Shown: positions 7,501 to 14,588, counted from the first letter of the stretch. The stretch: DNA of 16,038 bases from Bacteroides sp. CAG:927 (GCA_000431155.1 HF985661.1:1-16038), one strand, 5' to 3'. The notes: generated by a model from the sequence alone, not told the origin. Numbers and translations are program-made.

Positions 7501-9049
7501 CTGAGTAGTTGAACGCCTCAAGATACGGTAGCGGCCACGGTGTGCCGGCAACGAAAATTGACGATATGGCATCGCTGCTCGTGGCCTCATCAATCTTGGC
7601 GCACACGCGAATCTGCGAAACGCCCATATTGCGGTTTTCAAAAGTGTAGTCAAATTCTGTAGCTTTGAGATTGCTTGCAAGCACCGTGCCATCGGGCATG
7701 AGCTTGACATCGTAGAGCAGTTTGGTCTCATCGATATAACCGCCGTTGACGCTCTTTGCGGCATCCCATGTCACATGCATCACGTTGCCGTCCTCATTCA
7801 GCGTCACTGCAAGATTCTCAGGAGCCGCAGGGGTATCTGTACCGGCAAACACGCTGGCCTCGGCAGGCACGCTTTTGAGAGTGCCTGAGTAGCAGAACAC
7901 TTTCACGCTATGATTGCTGCCGGGGGTCATTGACAGCTGACCCGACGCATACTCGGCACCGGGTGTCAGACCGGAAGCCTCAGCCACTTTCTCGCCGTCA
8001 ATGGTCACTTCCACGCTCAGAGTGCCGCTGAGGGCAGTTCCGTCAAATGTAACTTCAGGCAGTTTGCAGGTGACTTTTCCGGCTTCGGTGCTGCCTGCGT
8101 CAAACACATAGCTAAGCTCCGTAGGAGTGGCGGGAGCCTTGGGATGGCAATCACGCATAGCCAGTCCGGCAAGTATTTCCTTGTATTCAAAATCCTGCAC
8201 AAGTGTTGCATTACCGGTAGATGTGTTGATCTCAAACAATCCGTTGGTCCATTCTCGTTCATTGTTCTCATTCTCCACATAAGTCTGCGCAACGTAGTAC
8301 AGCTTACCGGTGCGGAGATCAAATGTGAGAGATGACAGCGAACCGGTATAAAGATTGATGCTCATGGGAGCCACAAGGGTAGTGGCACCGGTAGTCTTGT
8401 CAATCTTGTAAAGGTTAGTCGGTATTGTGGAACCCATAGGGCTGCCCACTCCCCACAGTTGGCCTTCGCCGTCGGCAGCAAGAGCATAGATATGCGCATC
8501 AAGGGCGGCAACACGGGTCATTTCGCCTGTGGCAAGATCCACGGTTTTAAGCTGACGCTCACTGCCCATATACACATTGTTGCCCACGGCATACACGTTG
8601 CCCGATATATAGTCAACGGTCATGTCCTCGGCAATGTTGCTGTTACCGTTACCAAAGGTCTGCACGTGCGTTGCCTCCCATGTGTCCACATCATAACGTG
8701 TGAATGTGGTCACATAATTGGAGTAGGTGTTGCTGCTGGGCACCTTCACAGTATAGTAGTTGCCGTCGTAGTATACACCGGCATCAGCTACCTTGGCAGA
8801 TTCTACAGCCGACAACCGGCTGAAATATTTGCTTGCTCCGGGAGTAAGCTCGTAAATGGCATACTGCATATTTGCTACGCCATTATCCGTCCATTCAAGA
8901 CTCTGGTTCATTGTGGCGAAGAACTTAAGCTCGGTGAGCTGCTGTTCCGCTGCCGAGGGTACGGCCAGAGGCATGAAATGCTTGATTGTGGCACCTGTCA
9001 CCGCAAGCGCGGCGGCAAGCCCCAAGGTAATTAATAATGGTTTGTTCAT
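4523..9049 (-). CDS. Giant secreted multidomain protein: propeller, FN3, choice-of-anchor-J and T9SS tail
   Basis: A 1508-aa protein, probably exported by Sec and then T9SS to the cell surface. Residues 1-34 look like a signal peptide (no lipobox Cys). About 40-300 have repeated short strands of the type GNVYAVGNNVY, GQLWGVG, TGKLYYVA, suggesting a beta-propeller. Then: FN3/Ig-like domains (about 305-500); a choice-of-anchor-J jelly roll (505-665, DDWLITPAI and MFLDNIYI); two FN3 (670-875); a second jelly roll (878-1045, YISPRID and IHIDNMSV); a CARDB-like domain (1050-1155); a third jelly roll (about 1197-1367, DDWLISPQLS and MIDDITY) apparently inserted in an FN3; and a T9SS-like tail (1432-1508, IDGVSA to GVYVVKAADKVVKVMVK). 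No protease or glycosidase catalytic motif was seen, so adhesion or glycan binding is inferred. It starts 44 nt after the M6 protease gene with no clear promoter between, so co-transcription is likely. Confidence 0.85.
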   Translation of the reverse strand: MNKPLLITLGLAAALAVTGATIKHFMPLAVPSAAEQQLTELKFFATMNQSLEWTDNGVANMQYAIYELTPGASKYFSRLSAVESAKVADAGVYYDGNYYTVKVPSSNTYSNYVTTFTRYDVDTWEATHVQTFGNGNSNIAEDMTVDYISGNVYAVGNNVYMGSERQLKTVDLATGEMTRVAALDAHIYALAADGEGQLWGVGSPMGSTIPTNLYKIDKTTGATTLVAPMSINLYTGSLSSLTFDLRTGKLYYVAQTYVENENNEREWTNGLFEINTSTGNATLVQDFEYKEILAGLAMRDCHPKAPATPTELSYVFDAGSTEAGKVTCKLPEVTFDGTALSGTLSVEVTIDGEKVAEASGLTPGAEYASGQLSMTPGSNHSVKVFCYSGTLKSVPAEASVFAGTDTPAAPENLAVTLNEDGNVMHVTWDAAKSVNGGYIDETKLLYDVKLMPDGTVLASNLKATEFDYTFENRNMGVSQIRVCAKIDEATSSDAISSIFVAGTPWPLPYLEAFNYSGEAMWPFTVIDANHDESDYGFRWYFGPNQRAAWYYCTPTAADNGADDWLITPAIAFESDKVYRLQFDTYGYMGGVNAVDVVLGSHPVVEKMTHKIHSVEYETPGYSASQPYSVECLFIANATDARVGFHNVSNNTDHMFLDNIYISVYGTTGIPGSASDLNAELADGGVKLTFKAPSLTAGGQKLSSLKDVKIYRTNADGEVLKTFTAPAPGEALEFVDVNYGTGLKTYMVVASNDEGAGMQATVSINTYADVPRAVENFTMIPHNGWSDAMLEWNYPASMTGVNGGILTEEDITYDIYRTLNGSTALIAQGISGTSYFDNTCSSSMPEGRRQVYVSYRIVPRTNGGEGQASTTDQVLMGLSYQLPFNESWKMQSQQNYTWTMQNCSTGSSWYICSNTAYDPFANCQDGDYGQVSFSGARYGYSYGDYISPRIDVSNYANPKVSFYLYRSNDSKTQGSSVQIGFISEDAGREILPTKYEVYNTENGWEQYTVDIPEKYAKSNRLSVVFSATTANYKGQIHIDNMSVTGEQPQKEIKAERIVGGERCLIGSRNTYDVEVANIGTEDVSNVTVNFYADGELVGTETIATIAAGESALAPFAYTPSLNNNERTILLKGVASCDEDGSAENNTIEATVHLTAPMLPYVTEITGDSPDTQSARIMWTEPVAYPHSESTTDDVDSYTAFAIDNIGDWITVDRDKQITAQISLGSGALTWDHAGEPQAFIVFNTAQAGTSAVIKPRSGSQCFISFAARSQNDDWLISPQLSGEAQTISFYAKCAYTTDLNERFELWASSGSPEVSDFSCISGDSPVIVSSYDDWTRYSFKLPEGTKFFAIRCVSSMQTGLMIDDITYSPMHPAVELWGFNVYRDGEKITPTEYGDYEYIDKGLEYNRTYSYAVSAVYDAGESIFSPVVDIKIDGSSAIDGVSADGSDTDIHAVAHGISVKAPAGALVSVNSVDGKVLYLLESVGLQTLPVAKGVYVVKAADKVVKVMVK

Positions 9050-9093
9050 AAAAATTACTTATTGTGATTTGAATGGTTTGTTATCAAAACTGA

Positions 9094-11946
9094 TCAAAGC
9101 TCCACCTTGGTCACGGTGTCACCGGCTTTCACCACATACACGCCGTGAATCAGGCTGGCGGTGGATACCGTGGCTCCTGCGCCGATATTGGCTGAGAACA
9201 CTGTCTGGCCGCCGATGGTATAAACGGCAACGGCGCAATCCTCAGTGCCGTGGTTTGCCACTGTGATATGGTCGTTCTCTACCACGACAGCCAATCCTGC
9301 GGAGGCTTCCACTCCATCAATGGATGAGTATGAGGTCAGAACCTCCTTTTCATCCGACGGCAGGCTCTTGAGGCCGTCCACAGAAGTGGCATCCACGGTA
9401 TAGAAGTAGCGGGTATTGTTGGCCAAACCGCCTACTTTCTCACTCAGTGCCACTCCCATATCCTTTGCCTCGTAACCGGGCACGTATTTGCGGCTGGTAG
9501 CTCCATTGTAGGCCACCACCACATCATCCAGATACATTGAGCCGGAAGTTCTCTCAAACTGAATCTGCACGCTCCTGCATCCCGAAGGCATGGCCGGGGT
9601 TGTGGATTCGTTCACCTCAATTGTCCGGGCAGCCCCCACAAAAGTGGAAGCGTCGTAAGTGACTATCTCCACCCAGCTTCCGTTGACAAGGCCAAGCACC
9701 TTGAACGTGCCGGCAGTGGAAGCTGCGGCTTTGGTCCAGAATGTGATGCCGTTCACATCCACCTCATAGGTAGGAGTGCGGAGAAGGTCGTTGTTGGCCG
9801 ACATGCGCAGTGACGGACGCGCACCGCCGAATGTTCCGGCCATGCCGCTGGTGGCATTGGCATTGGTGTACCATCCTTCAGGCAATGTAAGTCCGTCAGC
9901 AAAGTCACACTCGTCAGTAGTAGGCTCATTGAACGACTTGGTATAAACATTGAGCGAATAAGTGGCAGCATCAGCCATCTCTTCCCAGCGGGCCACAAAC
10001 GAATCGGTAGTGATGTCGGAAGCATCAAGCACCTTCACCTGCAGCATGTCAAATGTAGGCGCTGTAGTGGCCACACGGATACGCTGTGAGTTGGGGCTCT
10101 TTCTGTCACCGCTCACCGCTCTCACCACATAGCTGTAGGATGTGCTGGGGGTAAGACCTGAAATCTCGATATAGCAGTCGGCAAGACTGTTGGTCTGCTT
10201 GGTGAAGGTCTGCATAGGCACAACTTCATCGCCTTTGTACAGGTCTATCTCATAATTGTATATTTCGCTGCGGCCGGTCCAGTTGGCCTTGAACGATACG
10301 GGACCCACCTCTGTTGCTGCATTGGCCTCGACTGCGGCTATGCGGTCGCCGCCGCCGAGTATGTCAAACGACACCACTCCATCCTGCTCGTGGATGTTGG
10401 TAATCGGTTTCTCCACCCTCACATTGGTCCATGTGCGCATGGATGGAGCGGTATTGTCGGTGAATGAGGTCACACCGTTCACACCCGGAAACGGGTCGCC
10501 GTTCATAGTTGACTGGTCGGCGATGCCGTCGGCCTCCACAATATCCACGCGCAGATGCTGTGAGCGCGAAATGGAGTTTACACGATTCTCTTTCCATATC
10601 TGCGGGTCATAGTCAATATGCCACACCAGCATGCCGTGGGCGGGGATATAGGTGTCCCAACCGCGCTGCTGGCGGTTTTCAAGCAGATAATACTCGTTTT
10701 CGCTTATGGTTGTTATCAGCAGTGCCTCGTCATCCGATTCCGATACAACATCCTTGAATGATTTCAGCACCACTGTTTCACCCACATTCAGTTCGCGGGG
10801 ATTGATCCATTTCAGGCATGCGCGGTCATATACGCTCATGTAAGGAGGTGTGTTGCCGTGGTTCAGATACGGGCCTATATCCATCAGCTCAAACTGGTTT
10901 GGAGTAAAGCTTGATGAACCGTCAGTGGCATAAAGGTCAGGCAGACCGAGCACGTGGCTGAATTCATGGCAGAATGTGCCGATACCTGTGCGCACGCTCC
11001 CTGACGTGCCCTGAATCTCGTTGGTACATGCATAATTGCCCACCTGCACTCCGTCAAGCACCAGTTTGATGCCTCCGTAAGTCCAGATATTGGCGGCATG
11101 CGGCCAAATGGTTTCTGCGGGCGCGCCGCTGTTCTGTCCGTAACCGGCATAGAACACAAACACATTGTCCACCACACCGTCACCGTCCTCGTCATACTGC
11201 GAGAAATCCACATCACCGTCTGCCAGTGAACATGCGTCCGACACCATTTCGTATGGGTTGACATCATGCAGCGATGCGCTCTCGCGTCCGTAATATGCCA
11301 TGGATTGGGGAAGTGTATATGGCCCGAACACATCAAATTCAGGCGTGAACAGTCCGCGGCTGTTTTCCACAAAATAATCACGGGCACTGCCTGTGGCCCC
11401 GTTGTAGTCATAACCCTCCCGTGTCATGAGGTCTGTGAATGCTGACAATGCATTGGGAGTGATAAATTTCTGGTCAGGAAACTCCACCAGAAGCACCAGT
11501 GCGCGAGGCGAACCGAGAGTGGGGTACGCCGTAATCAGATCCGAAAACTGCCCTGAAGCCTTGGGGGCGCGGGCTGACATGCTCTGCTTGGCAGCCACGC
11601 TGCGCAGCCGTGAAGTGGCATCGCTGCTCAGAGTGCTGATATATTTAAGCTCCTGAGCGGTGCGCATTTCCGGATTATGCGCCACCACACCGCTTGATTT
11701 CAGTGCCGCACCGTTTTCGGTAGCGTAACACAAAAATCCCTTTTCATCTGCCACAAGCACATGATTGTCGGCAGAGGTGTAGTAATGAAATTTCTCATCA
11801 CCATGCACCCGCACAGTGATTACCGACCCGTCAGGCATTGTCATGGTTACGGGTGTCGGGAGTGCCGGAACGGCATTAACCGCCTGCGGCATCATGAAGC
11901 ATGCAGCCGACAGAGCGACGCCTGCAATAAGAGTAGCTATTTTCAT
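9094..11946 (-). CDS. Secreted M6-family (immune inhibitor A-like) zinc metalloprotease with FN3 and T9SS tail
   Basis: A 950-aa predicted extracellular endopeptidase. Signal peptide 1-26 (cleavage near AVNA-V); propeptide about 27-130 with the family-typical pattern PDG, GDEKFHYYTS, GFLCYATENG; catalytic domain about 135-530. The zinc site HEFSHVLGLPD is intact (His327, Glu328, His331, with Gly334 and Asp337 of the HExxHxxGxxD form) and a later FELMDIG may be the Met-turn. A DEDGDGVVD loop at 252-260 looks like a calcium-binding site. Then come an FN3 (535-628) and a second FN3 (about 630-870) interrupted by a jelly roll (678-813, ending MYLDDVVVAY). The last 75 residues (IDGVEA to GVYVVKAGDTVTKVEL) are a T9SS-like sorting domain. 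ATG 11946 gives a clean MKIATLIAG signal peptide; the TTG nine bases upstream is unlikely. First gene of a two-gene unit with the 1508-aa protein. Confidence 0.9.
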   Translation of the reverse strand: MKIATLIAGVALSAACFMMPQAVNAVPALPTPVTMTMPDGSVITVRVHGDEKFHYYTSADNHVLVADEKGFLCYATENGAALKSSGVVAHNPEMRTAQELKYISTLSSDATSRLRSVAAKQSMSARAPKASGQFSDLITAYPTLGSPRALVLLVEFPDQKFITPNALSAFTDLMTREGYDYNGATGSARDYFVENSRGLFTPEFDVFGPYTLPQSMAYYGRESASLHDVNPYEMVSDACSLADGDVDFSQYDEDGDGVVDNVFVFYAGYGQNSGAPAETIWPHAANIWTYGGIKLVLDGVQVGNYACTNEIQGTSGSVRTGIGTFCHEFSHVLGLPDLYATDGSSSFTPNQFELMDIGPYLNHGNTPPYMSVYDRACLKWINPRELNVGETVVLKSFKDVVSESDDEALLITTISENEYYLLENRQQRGWDTYIPAHGMLVWHIDYDPQIWKENRVNSISRSQHLRVDIVEADGIADQSTMNGDPFPGVNGVTSFTDNTAPSMRTWTNVRVEKPITNIHEQDGVVSFDILGGGDRIAAVEANAATEVGPVSFKANWTGRSEIYNYEIDLYKGDEVVPMQTFTKQTNSLADCYIEISGLTPSTSYSYVVRAVSGDRKSPNSQRIRVATTAPTFDMLQVKVLDASDITTDSFVARWEEMADAATYSLNVYTKSFNEPTTDECDFADGLTLPEGWYTNANATSGMAGTFGGARPSLRMSANNDLLRTPTYEVDVNGITFWTKAAASTAGTFKVLGLVNGSWVEIVTYDASTFVGAARTIEVNESTTPAMPSGCRSVQIQFERTSGSMYLDDVVVAYNGATSRKYVPGYEAKDMGVALSEKVGGLANNTRYFYTVDATSVDGLKSLPSDEKEVLTSYSSIDGVEASAGLAVVVENDHITVANHGTEDCAVAVYTIGGQTVFSANIGAGATVSTASLIHGVYVVKAGDTVTKVEL

Positions 11947-11974
11947 AGGCAACAATTAAAAAAACAAAAATGAA

Positions 11975-12000
11975 GCACTCTCCGGTCGCACTCTCCGGAC
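11975..12000 (-). repeat. 13-bp tandem repeat in the protease leader
   Basis: Two adjacent 13-bp units (plus strand gcactctccggtc then gcactctccggac) differ by one base. They lie 29-54 nt before the protease ATG, inside its predicted 5' leader. The CCGG parts of the two units can pair in RNA (TCCGG with CCGGA), and a T-rich stretch follows on the minus strand, so a regulatory hairpin or binding site is possible. Confidence 0.6.
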
Positions 12001-12060
12001 AGCATCTCAAATATTAGCATCTAATTTTTAGTTCTATAACGATTGGCGTAAAAAGATTGG

Positions 12061-12068
12061 CAAAGTTA
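12061..12068 (-). promoter_or_regulatory. -7 box of the protease/adhesin unit
   Basis: Minus-strand TAACTTTG is a perfect TAnnTTTG about 115 nt upstream of the protease ATG, in an AT-rich gene-free stretch. No TTTG is found at the -33 distance (the region reads GGTG or ATGG), so a weak or activator-dependent promoter is inferred. The leader would be about 105 nt and includes the 13-bp tandem repeat. Confidence 0.45.
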
Positions 12069-12141
12069 GCAACAATTAATTAATTGGCACCATTTATGCT
12101 AACATTTTAACATTTTCACCTCGCAAATTGCAATCTTTTTT

Positions 12142-12153
12142 ATGCAAAAAAAT
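12142..12153 (+). repeat. Left terminal inverted repeat of the IS relic (candidate)
   Basis: ATGCAAAAAAAT; its exact reverse complement occurs at 13390-13401 on the other side of the transposase. The A-tract makes the match less specific than its length suggests. Confidence 0.5.
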
Positions 12154-12192
12154 GAAAGTGTATCGTAATTCAACTTTTCACGATGCACTCTC
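12144..12192 (-). terminator. Minus-strand terminator at the left end of the IS relic
   Basis: On the minus strand the arm GAGAGTGCATCGT (12180-12192) pairs with ACGATACACTTTC (12154-12166) over 13 positions with one mismatch and one G-U pair, closed by a 13-base loop and followed by ATTTTTTTGC. The transposase stop codon (12170-12172) falls in the loop. This would stop transcription from the IS before it enters the protease unit. Confidence 0.7.
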
Positions 12193-13360
12193 TATTTTTG
12201 TGCTTTGAGGTTTCAATATTTTCATGCGACTGATTTATGGCATTTTCCCAAAAATATTCAATTCTCAGCGGGCAAAATCCGCAGAATAAGCAAAAACAGG
12301 CTTGAATGGGGCATATTCCCCGTTTTTGGCCTGTTTTTACTATATTTGATAACATTTTCTTGATGTTGAAGGCTATGGCGAAGAAGGCAAAGTCCATAGT
12401 AACCTTGTCTTTGCCGAAATGTCGGAAGCGTTTATATGCAATGCCGTGTTTCATCTGTCCGAAGACGGCTTCCGGTTCTATGCACCGTCGCCCGCGGTGT
12501 TTGAGGCCTTCTTGGGAAGTCAGCAACTCCGAGACTTTCTGCTTGTATTTCCGCAGCTGGTGATTGACTTCAATGGTGCGCCTGTTGCCTCGGGCTTTAT
12601 AACAAAGGTATCTGAGGGGACATCCCTCACAACGCTGAGTCCGGTACCGGGCGTTTTCGCTGACATATCCGCTAGCGGTTCTGGTATGGCGCGTACCGGT
12701 GTGCGTCATGTGCTGTCCCATCGGGCAGACGAAGTAATCGTCCTTCTCGTTGTAATAAAAGTTGTCGCTGTGGAAATCATCTTCCGTAAAGGTCTGCCGG
12801 TTGTCTTCCTGAGTGTTGTCCTGCGCTATCTATTCGTCTATCTGCTGCAGCAGCGCATTGATCTTTTCAAGCAATCTGCCACGGTTTCTTTCCGTTGACT
12901 TGCGCCATACAAAGGTATATCTGTTCGCCTTGGATTCAACTTTCGTGCCGTTTATATACTTGACATCAAGAGCAATGAACCTTCGCTCGGTCAACAACAG
13001 CACAAGCCGGGTGAACACCTGGTTGATCTCCTCCCTGGCGCAGTTGCGGAATCGGTTGATCGTGTTAAAGTCGGATTGCTCATATCCGGCCAGCCAAATA
13101 AAGTGGACATCACGCCTGAGGGCTGATTCTATCCTCCGGCAAGAGTACAGATTGTTCATGTAACCGTAGATGACGGCCTTGAGCATCGTCGTGGGATAAT
13201 ACGGACTGCGGCCCCGCTCACGATACTGTTTCTTCAGATTGTCGATGACGGCATCAACCACCCTCACGGGGTCGTTTTCCGCAATATCTTTGTCAAGACG
13301 CTGCGGAAAAAGAACCATTTGTTTAGGATTGTAATCTCTAAAGTGTAACTTTGTGGACAT
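12170..13360 (-). pseudogene. IS1182-family transposase, disabled (amber stop, central deletion)
   Basis: From ATG 13360 the N-terminal half (176 codons: YNPKQMVLFPQRLDKDIAENDPVR, YMNNLYSCRRIESALRRDVHFIWLAGYE, ANRYTFVW) is typical IS1182/DUF772. A TAG at 12832-12830 ends it. The same frame then stays open for 219 codons through DNFYYNEKDDYFVCPMGQHM, CEGCPLRYLC, EPEAVFGQMKHG and FFAIAFNIKK, the C-terminal DDE region, to the stop at 12170. No frame shift is needed: one amber codon separates the halves. Between QQIDE and DNFYYNEKDD, intact relatives have some 150-200 residues including the second catalytic Asp (ADxGYGSEEN region); only about 23 are left. Residue 137 is Asn in YINGT where the family usually has DGT. 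It is a dead copy that could at most be moved in trans. The Cys-rich tail after FNIKKMLSNIVK may be read-through into flanking DNA. Confidence 0.85.
12292..12338 (-). other. Compound hairpin inside the transposase 3' end
   Basis: AAAAACAGGC at 12292-12301 pairs with GCCTGTTTTT at 12329-12338 (10 bp), and inside it GGGG (12308-12311) pairs with CCCC (12318-12321). On the minus strand the helix ends in five T, so it resembles a terminator, yet it lies within the open frame. It may be the element's own original terminator overrun by an extended frame. Confidence 0.35.
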
Positions 13361-13389
13361 TTAATTTATTGTTTGTCATAAAGTTATGA

Positions 13390-13401
13390 ATTTTTTTGCA
13401 T
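13390..13401 (+). repeat. Right terminal inverted repeat of the IS relic (candidate)
   Basis: ATTTTTTTGCAT, exact inverted partner of 12142-12153. Its outer GCAT is shared with the base of the hairpin that follows at 13405-13434. Confidence 0.5.
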
Positions 13402-13404
13402 GAT

Positions 13405-13440
13405 AAAGCCCCGGCTTGTGAAAGTCAGGGCTTTGTTTTA
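13405..13440. terminator. Hairpin between the IS relic and the lipoprotein gene
   Basis: AAAGCCC (13405-13411) pairs with GGGCTTT (13428-13434); inside, after one C-A mismatch, GGCTT pairs with AAGTC around a GTGA tetraloop (GNRA type on the plus strand). GTTTTA follows on the plus strand, a weak T-tract; the minus strand has none. It may be a terminator remnant or a structured site; no plus-strand gene ends here. Confidence 0.45.
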
Positions 13441-13458
13441 TGCTTTACAACATATCAT

Positions 13459-13495
13459 AAAGGAAGAGAGTGTACCAAAATTTTGATACACTCTC
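13459..13495 (-). terminator. Terminator of the low-GC lipoprotein gene
   Basis: GAGAGTGTA (13466-13474) pairs with TACACTCTC (13487-13495), 9 bp, around a 12-base self-complementary centre (CAAAATTTTG). On the minus strand TTCCTTT follows, a moderate T-tract. It lies 28 bases past the stop codon at 13524. Confidence 0.6.
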
Positions 13496-13523
13496 AAAAT
13501 TAGACTATTCTATTAGATATACT

Positions 13524-14540
13524 TTAATCAGTAATCTCTTCAATCTTCATTTTTGCACTTTCTGTAAGAGGAAGAGCCTTATGCTTGTAAGTGCTCATAA
13601 TAGAATTCTCTGCATTACCCTCCTTAAGCTGGAACGACATTACAAAACTATGATCACTATTTGGAGCACCAATTTCATATACGCCTGAAGCAGGATTATG
13701 TCCTTCGATTGGAGTAATCAGTTGGTTCATGTAACGTGCCACAATAGCCCAATTAGTTGAGATACTGGGATCGCAATTGCTATACATATCCACTTTAACA
13801 GTGTAAATACCTGGTTCTATCAGTGCTGCGGGAATAACGATATTTTCGTTATTAAGACCGTCTATGTAGCATGCTGCATTTGAATCATGATCAAGGCCAT
13901 AGTAATACTCCTCTTCTGACTCTTCATTATAATATGAACCACCGCGGTTTCCATAATAAATGTGATTTCCGCTAGGAGTATATAGATGAAGGTCAATATC
14001 CTTTGCATTACTGAAAGTCAAGTTGAGATTCAGGTCTCCCCACTGACTGTCAACATGCGTAATCAATTCCTCAGATGGAGCGGTTAAATTACCATCATCA
14101 TCCACTGCAACGATCACAATTATAATGCTTATGTTGAAGTTTACTCCGAAATTAATAGGTATAATGTATGTGAAGTACCCAGCACGAGTAGAACGTGAAG
14201 CCTGTGCTGCATCAATTTCCCAATAACCTTCCTCACCCTTTACTCCGAGCATGAACTTCTCATATCTTTTTTCGGTTTGGATGGTCACGAAATTCATTCC
14301 GCCGGTAAGAGCCTGGTCGTTCATATTCAAACCGTCTATCGGCTCCCCGTTCGCATCCGAAGGAATCTCCCCGGGTTGATAAGTGCCACCTTCCACTCCG
14401 AAGTATTCGTCTTCAAAAGAGATTTTTTCAGAAGTCATTTCGGGTTCGTTTTTGTCATCATTGCTGCACGAATAAAATGCTATACCGCACAAGCATAGCA
14501 CTATTACCAGTGATAGACCACCAAATAATTTTTTCATCAT
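13524..14540 (-). CDS. Predicted surface lipoprotein with YfaP/DUF2135-like domain
   Basis: A 338-aa protein from ATG 14540 (MMKKLFGGLSLVIVLCLCG), with a lipoprotein signal peptide and Cys25 in FYSCSNDD; the acidic residues right after the Cys resemble the surface-export signal of Bacteroidetes lipoproteins. An upstream in-frame ATG at 14591 is rejected because it falls in the -7 box and would hide the signal peptide. Residues 30-160 are unrecognised, with a very hydrophobic strand (FNISIIIVIVAV, 135-146). Residues about 165-270 (DIDLHLYTPSGNHIYYGNRGG, GLDHDSN, NIVIPAALIEPGIYTVKVDMYS) resemble the YfaP/DUF2135 beta-sandwich: a DxDLH strand, a YYGN loop and a GxYTVxV strand. GC is about 40-45% against 50-60% in its neighbours, suggesting transfer. 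Single-gene unit with its own promoter and terminator. Role unknown. Confidence 0.75.
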   Translation of the reverse strand: MMKKLFGGLSLVIVLCLCGIAFYSCSNDDKNEPEMTSEKISFEDEYFGVEGGTYQPGEIPSDANGEPIDGLNMNDQALTGGMNFVTIQTEKRYEKFMLGVKGEEGYWEIDAAQASRSTRAGYFTYIIPINFGVNFNISIIIVIVAVDDDGNLTAPSEELITHVDSQWGDLNLNLTFSNAKDIDLHLYTPSGNHIYYGNRGGSYYNEESEEEYYYGLDHDSNAACYIDGLNNENIVIPAALIEPGIYTVKVDMYSNCDPSISTNWAIVARYMNQLITPIEGHNPASGVYEIGAPNSDHSFVMSFQLKEGNAENSIMSTYKHKALPLTESAKMKIEEITD

Positions 14541-14588
14541 ATCGTTTTTAGTTTTATTGAAATTAATAAATTTATATTGCTGTTTCCG

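Larger units (their letters stand above)
12142..13401 (-). mobile_element. Internally deleted IS1182-like insertion sequence
   Basis: The element is defined by a broken IS1182/DDE_Tnp_1-type transposase gene and by a perfect 12-bp inverted repeat, ATGCAAAAAAAT at 12142-12153 and its complement at 13390-13401, 16 nt beyond the 3' end and 29 nt beyond the 5' end of that gene. At about 1.26 kb it is shorter than the 1.6-1.9 kb typical of the family. No obvious target-site duplication was seen (TTTT on one side, GATA on the other), so the exact ends are uncertain. It cannot make an active transposase. Confidence 0.65.

Noticed and set aside
5590..8900. Repeat array (CRISPR or tandem repeats) in the 1508-aa gene
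   Set aside because: The similarity between FN3 and jelly-roll domains is only at protein level; no regularly spaced DNA repeat was seen.
8459..9034. 191-codon plus-strand open frame opposite the 1508-aa gene
   Set aside because: Antisense shadow: its His, Gly and Val-rich translation mirrors the codon pattern of the real gene and has no start context or recognisable motif.
10884..11411. 175-codon minus-strand open frame within the protease gene
   Set aside because: It is an out-of-frame reading of the catalytic domain of the protease, which is intact in its own frame including the zinc motif.
12722..12829. Frameshift or programmed -1 slippage between the transposase halves
   Set aside because: Both halves are in the same frame, and translation across the gap continues sensibly (DNFYYNEKDDYFVCP), so a single TAG explains the break.
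12419..12898. 159-codon plus-strand open frame across the transposase
   Set aside because: Antisense to the transposase; it spans the amber codon and the deletion junction and shows no protein-family features.
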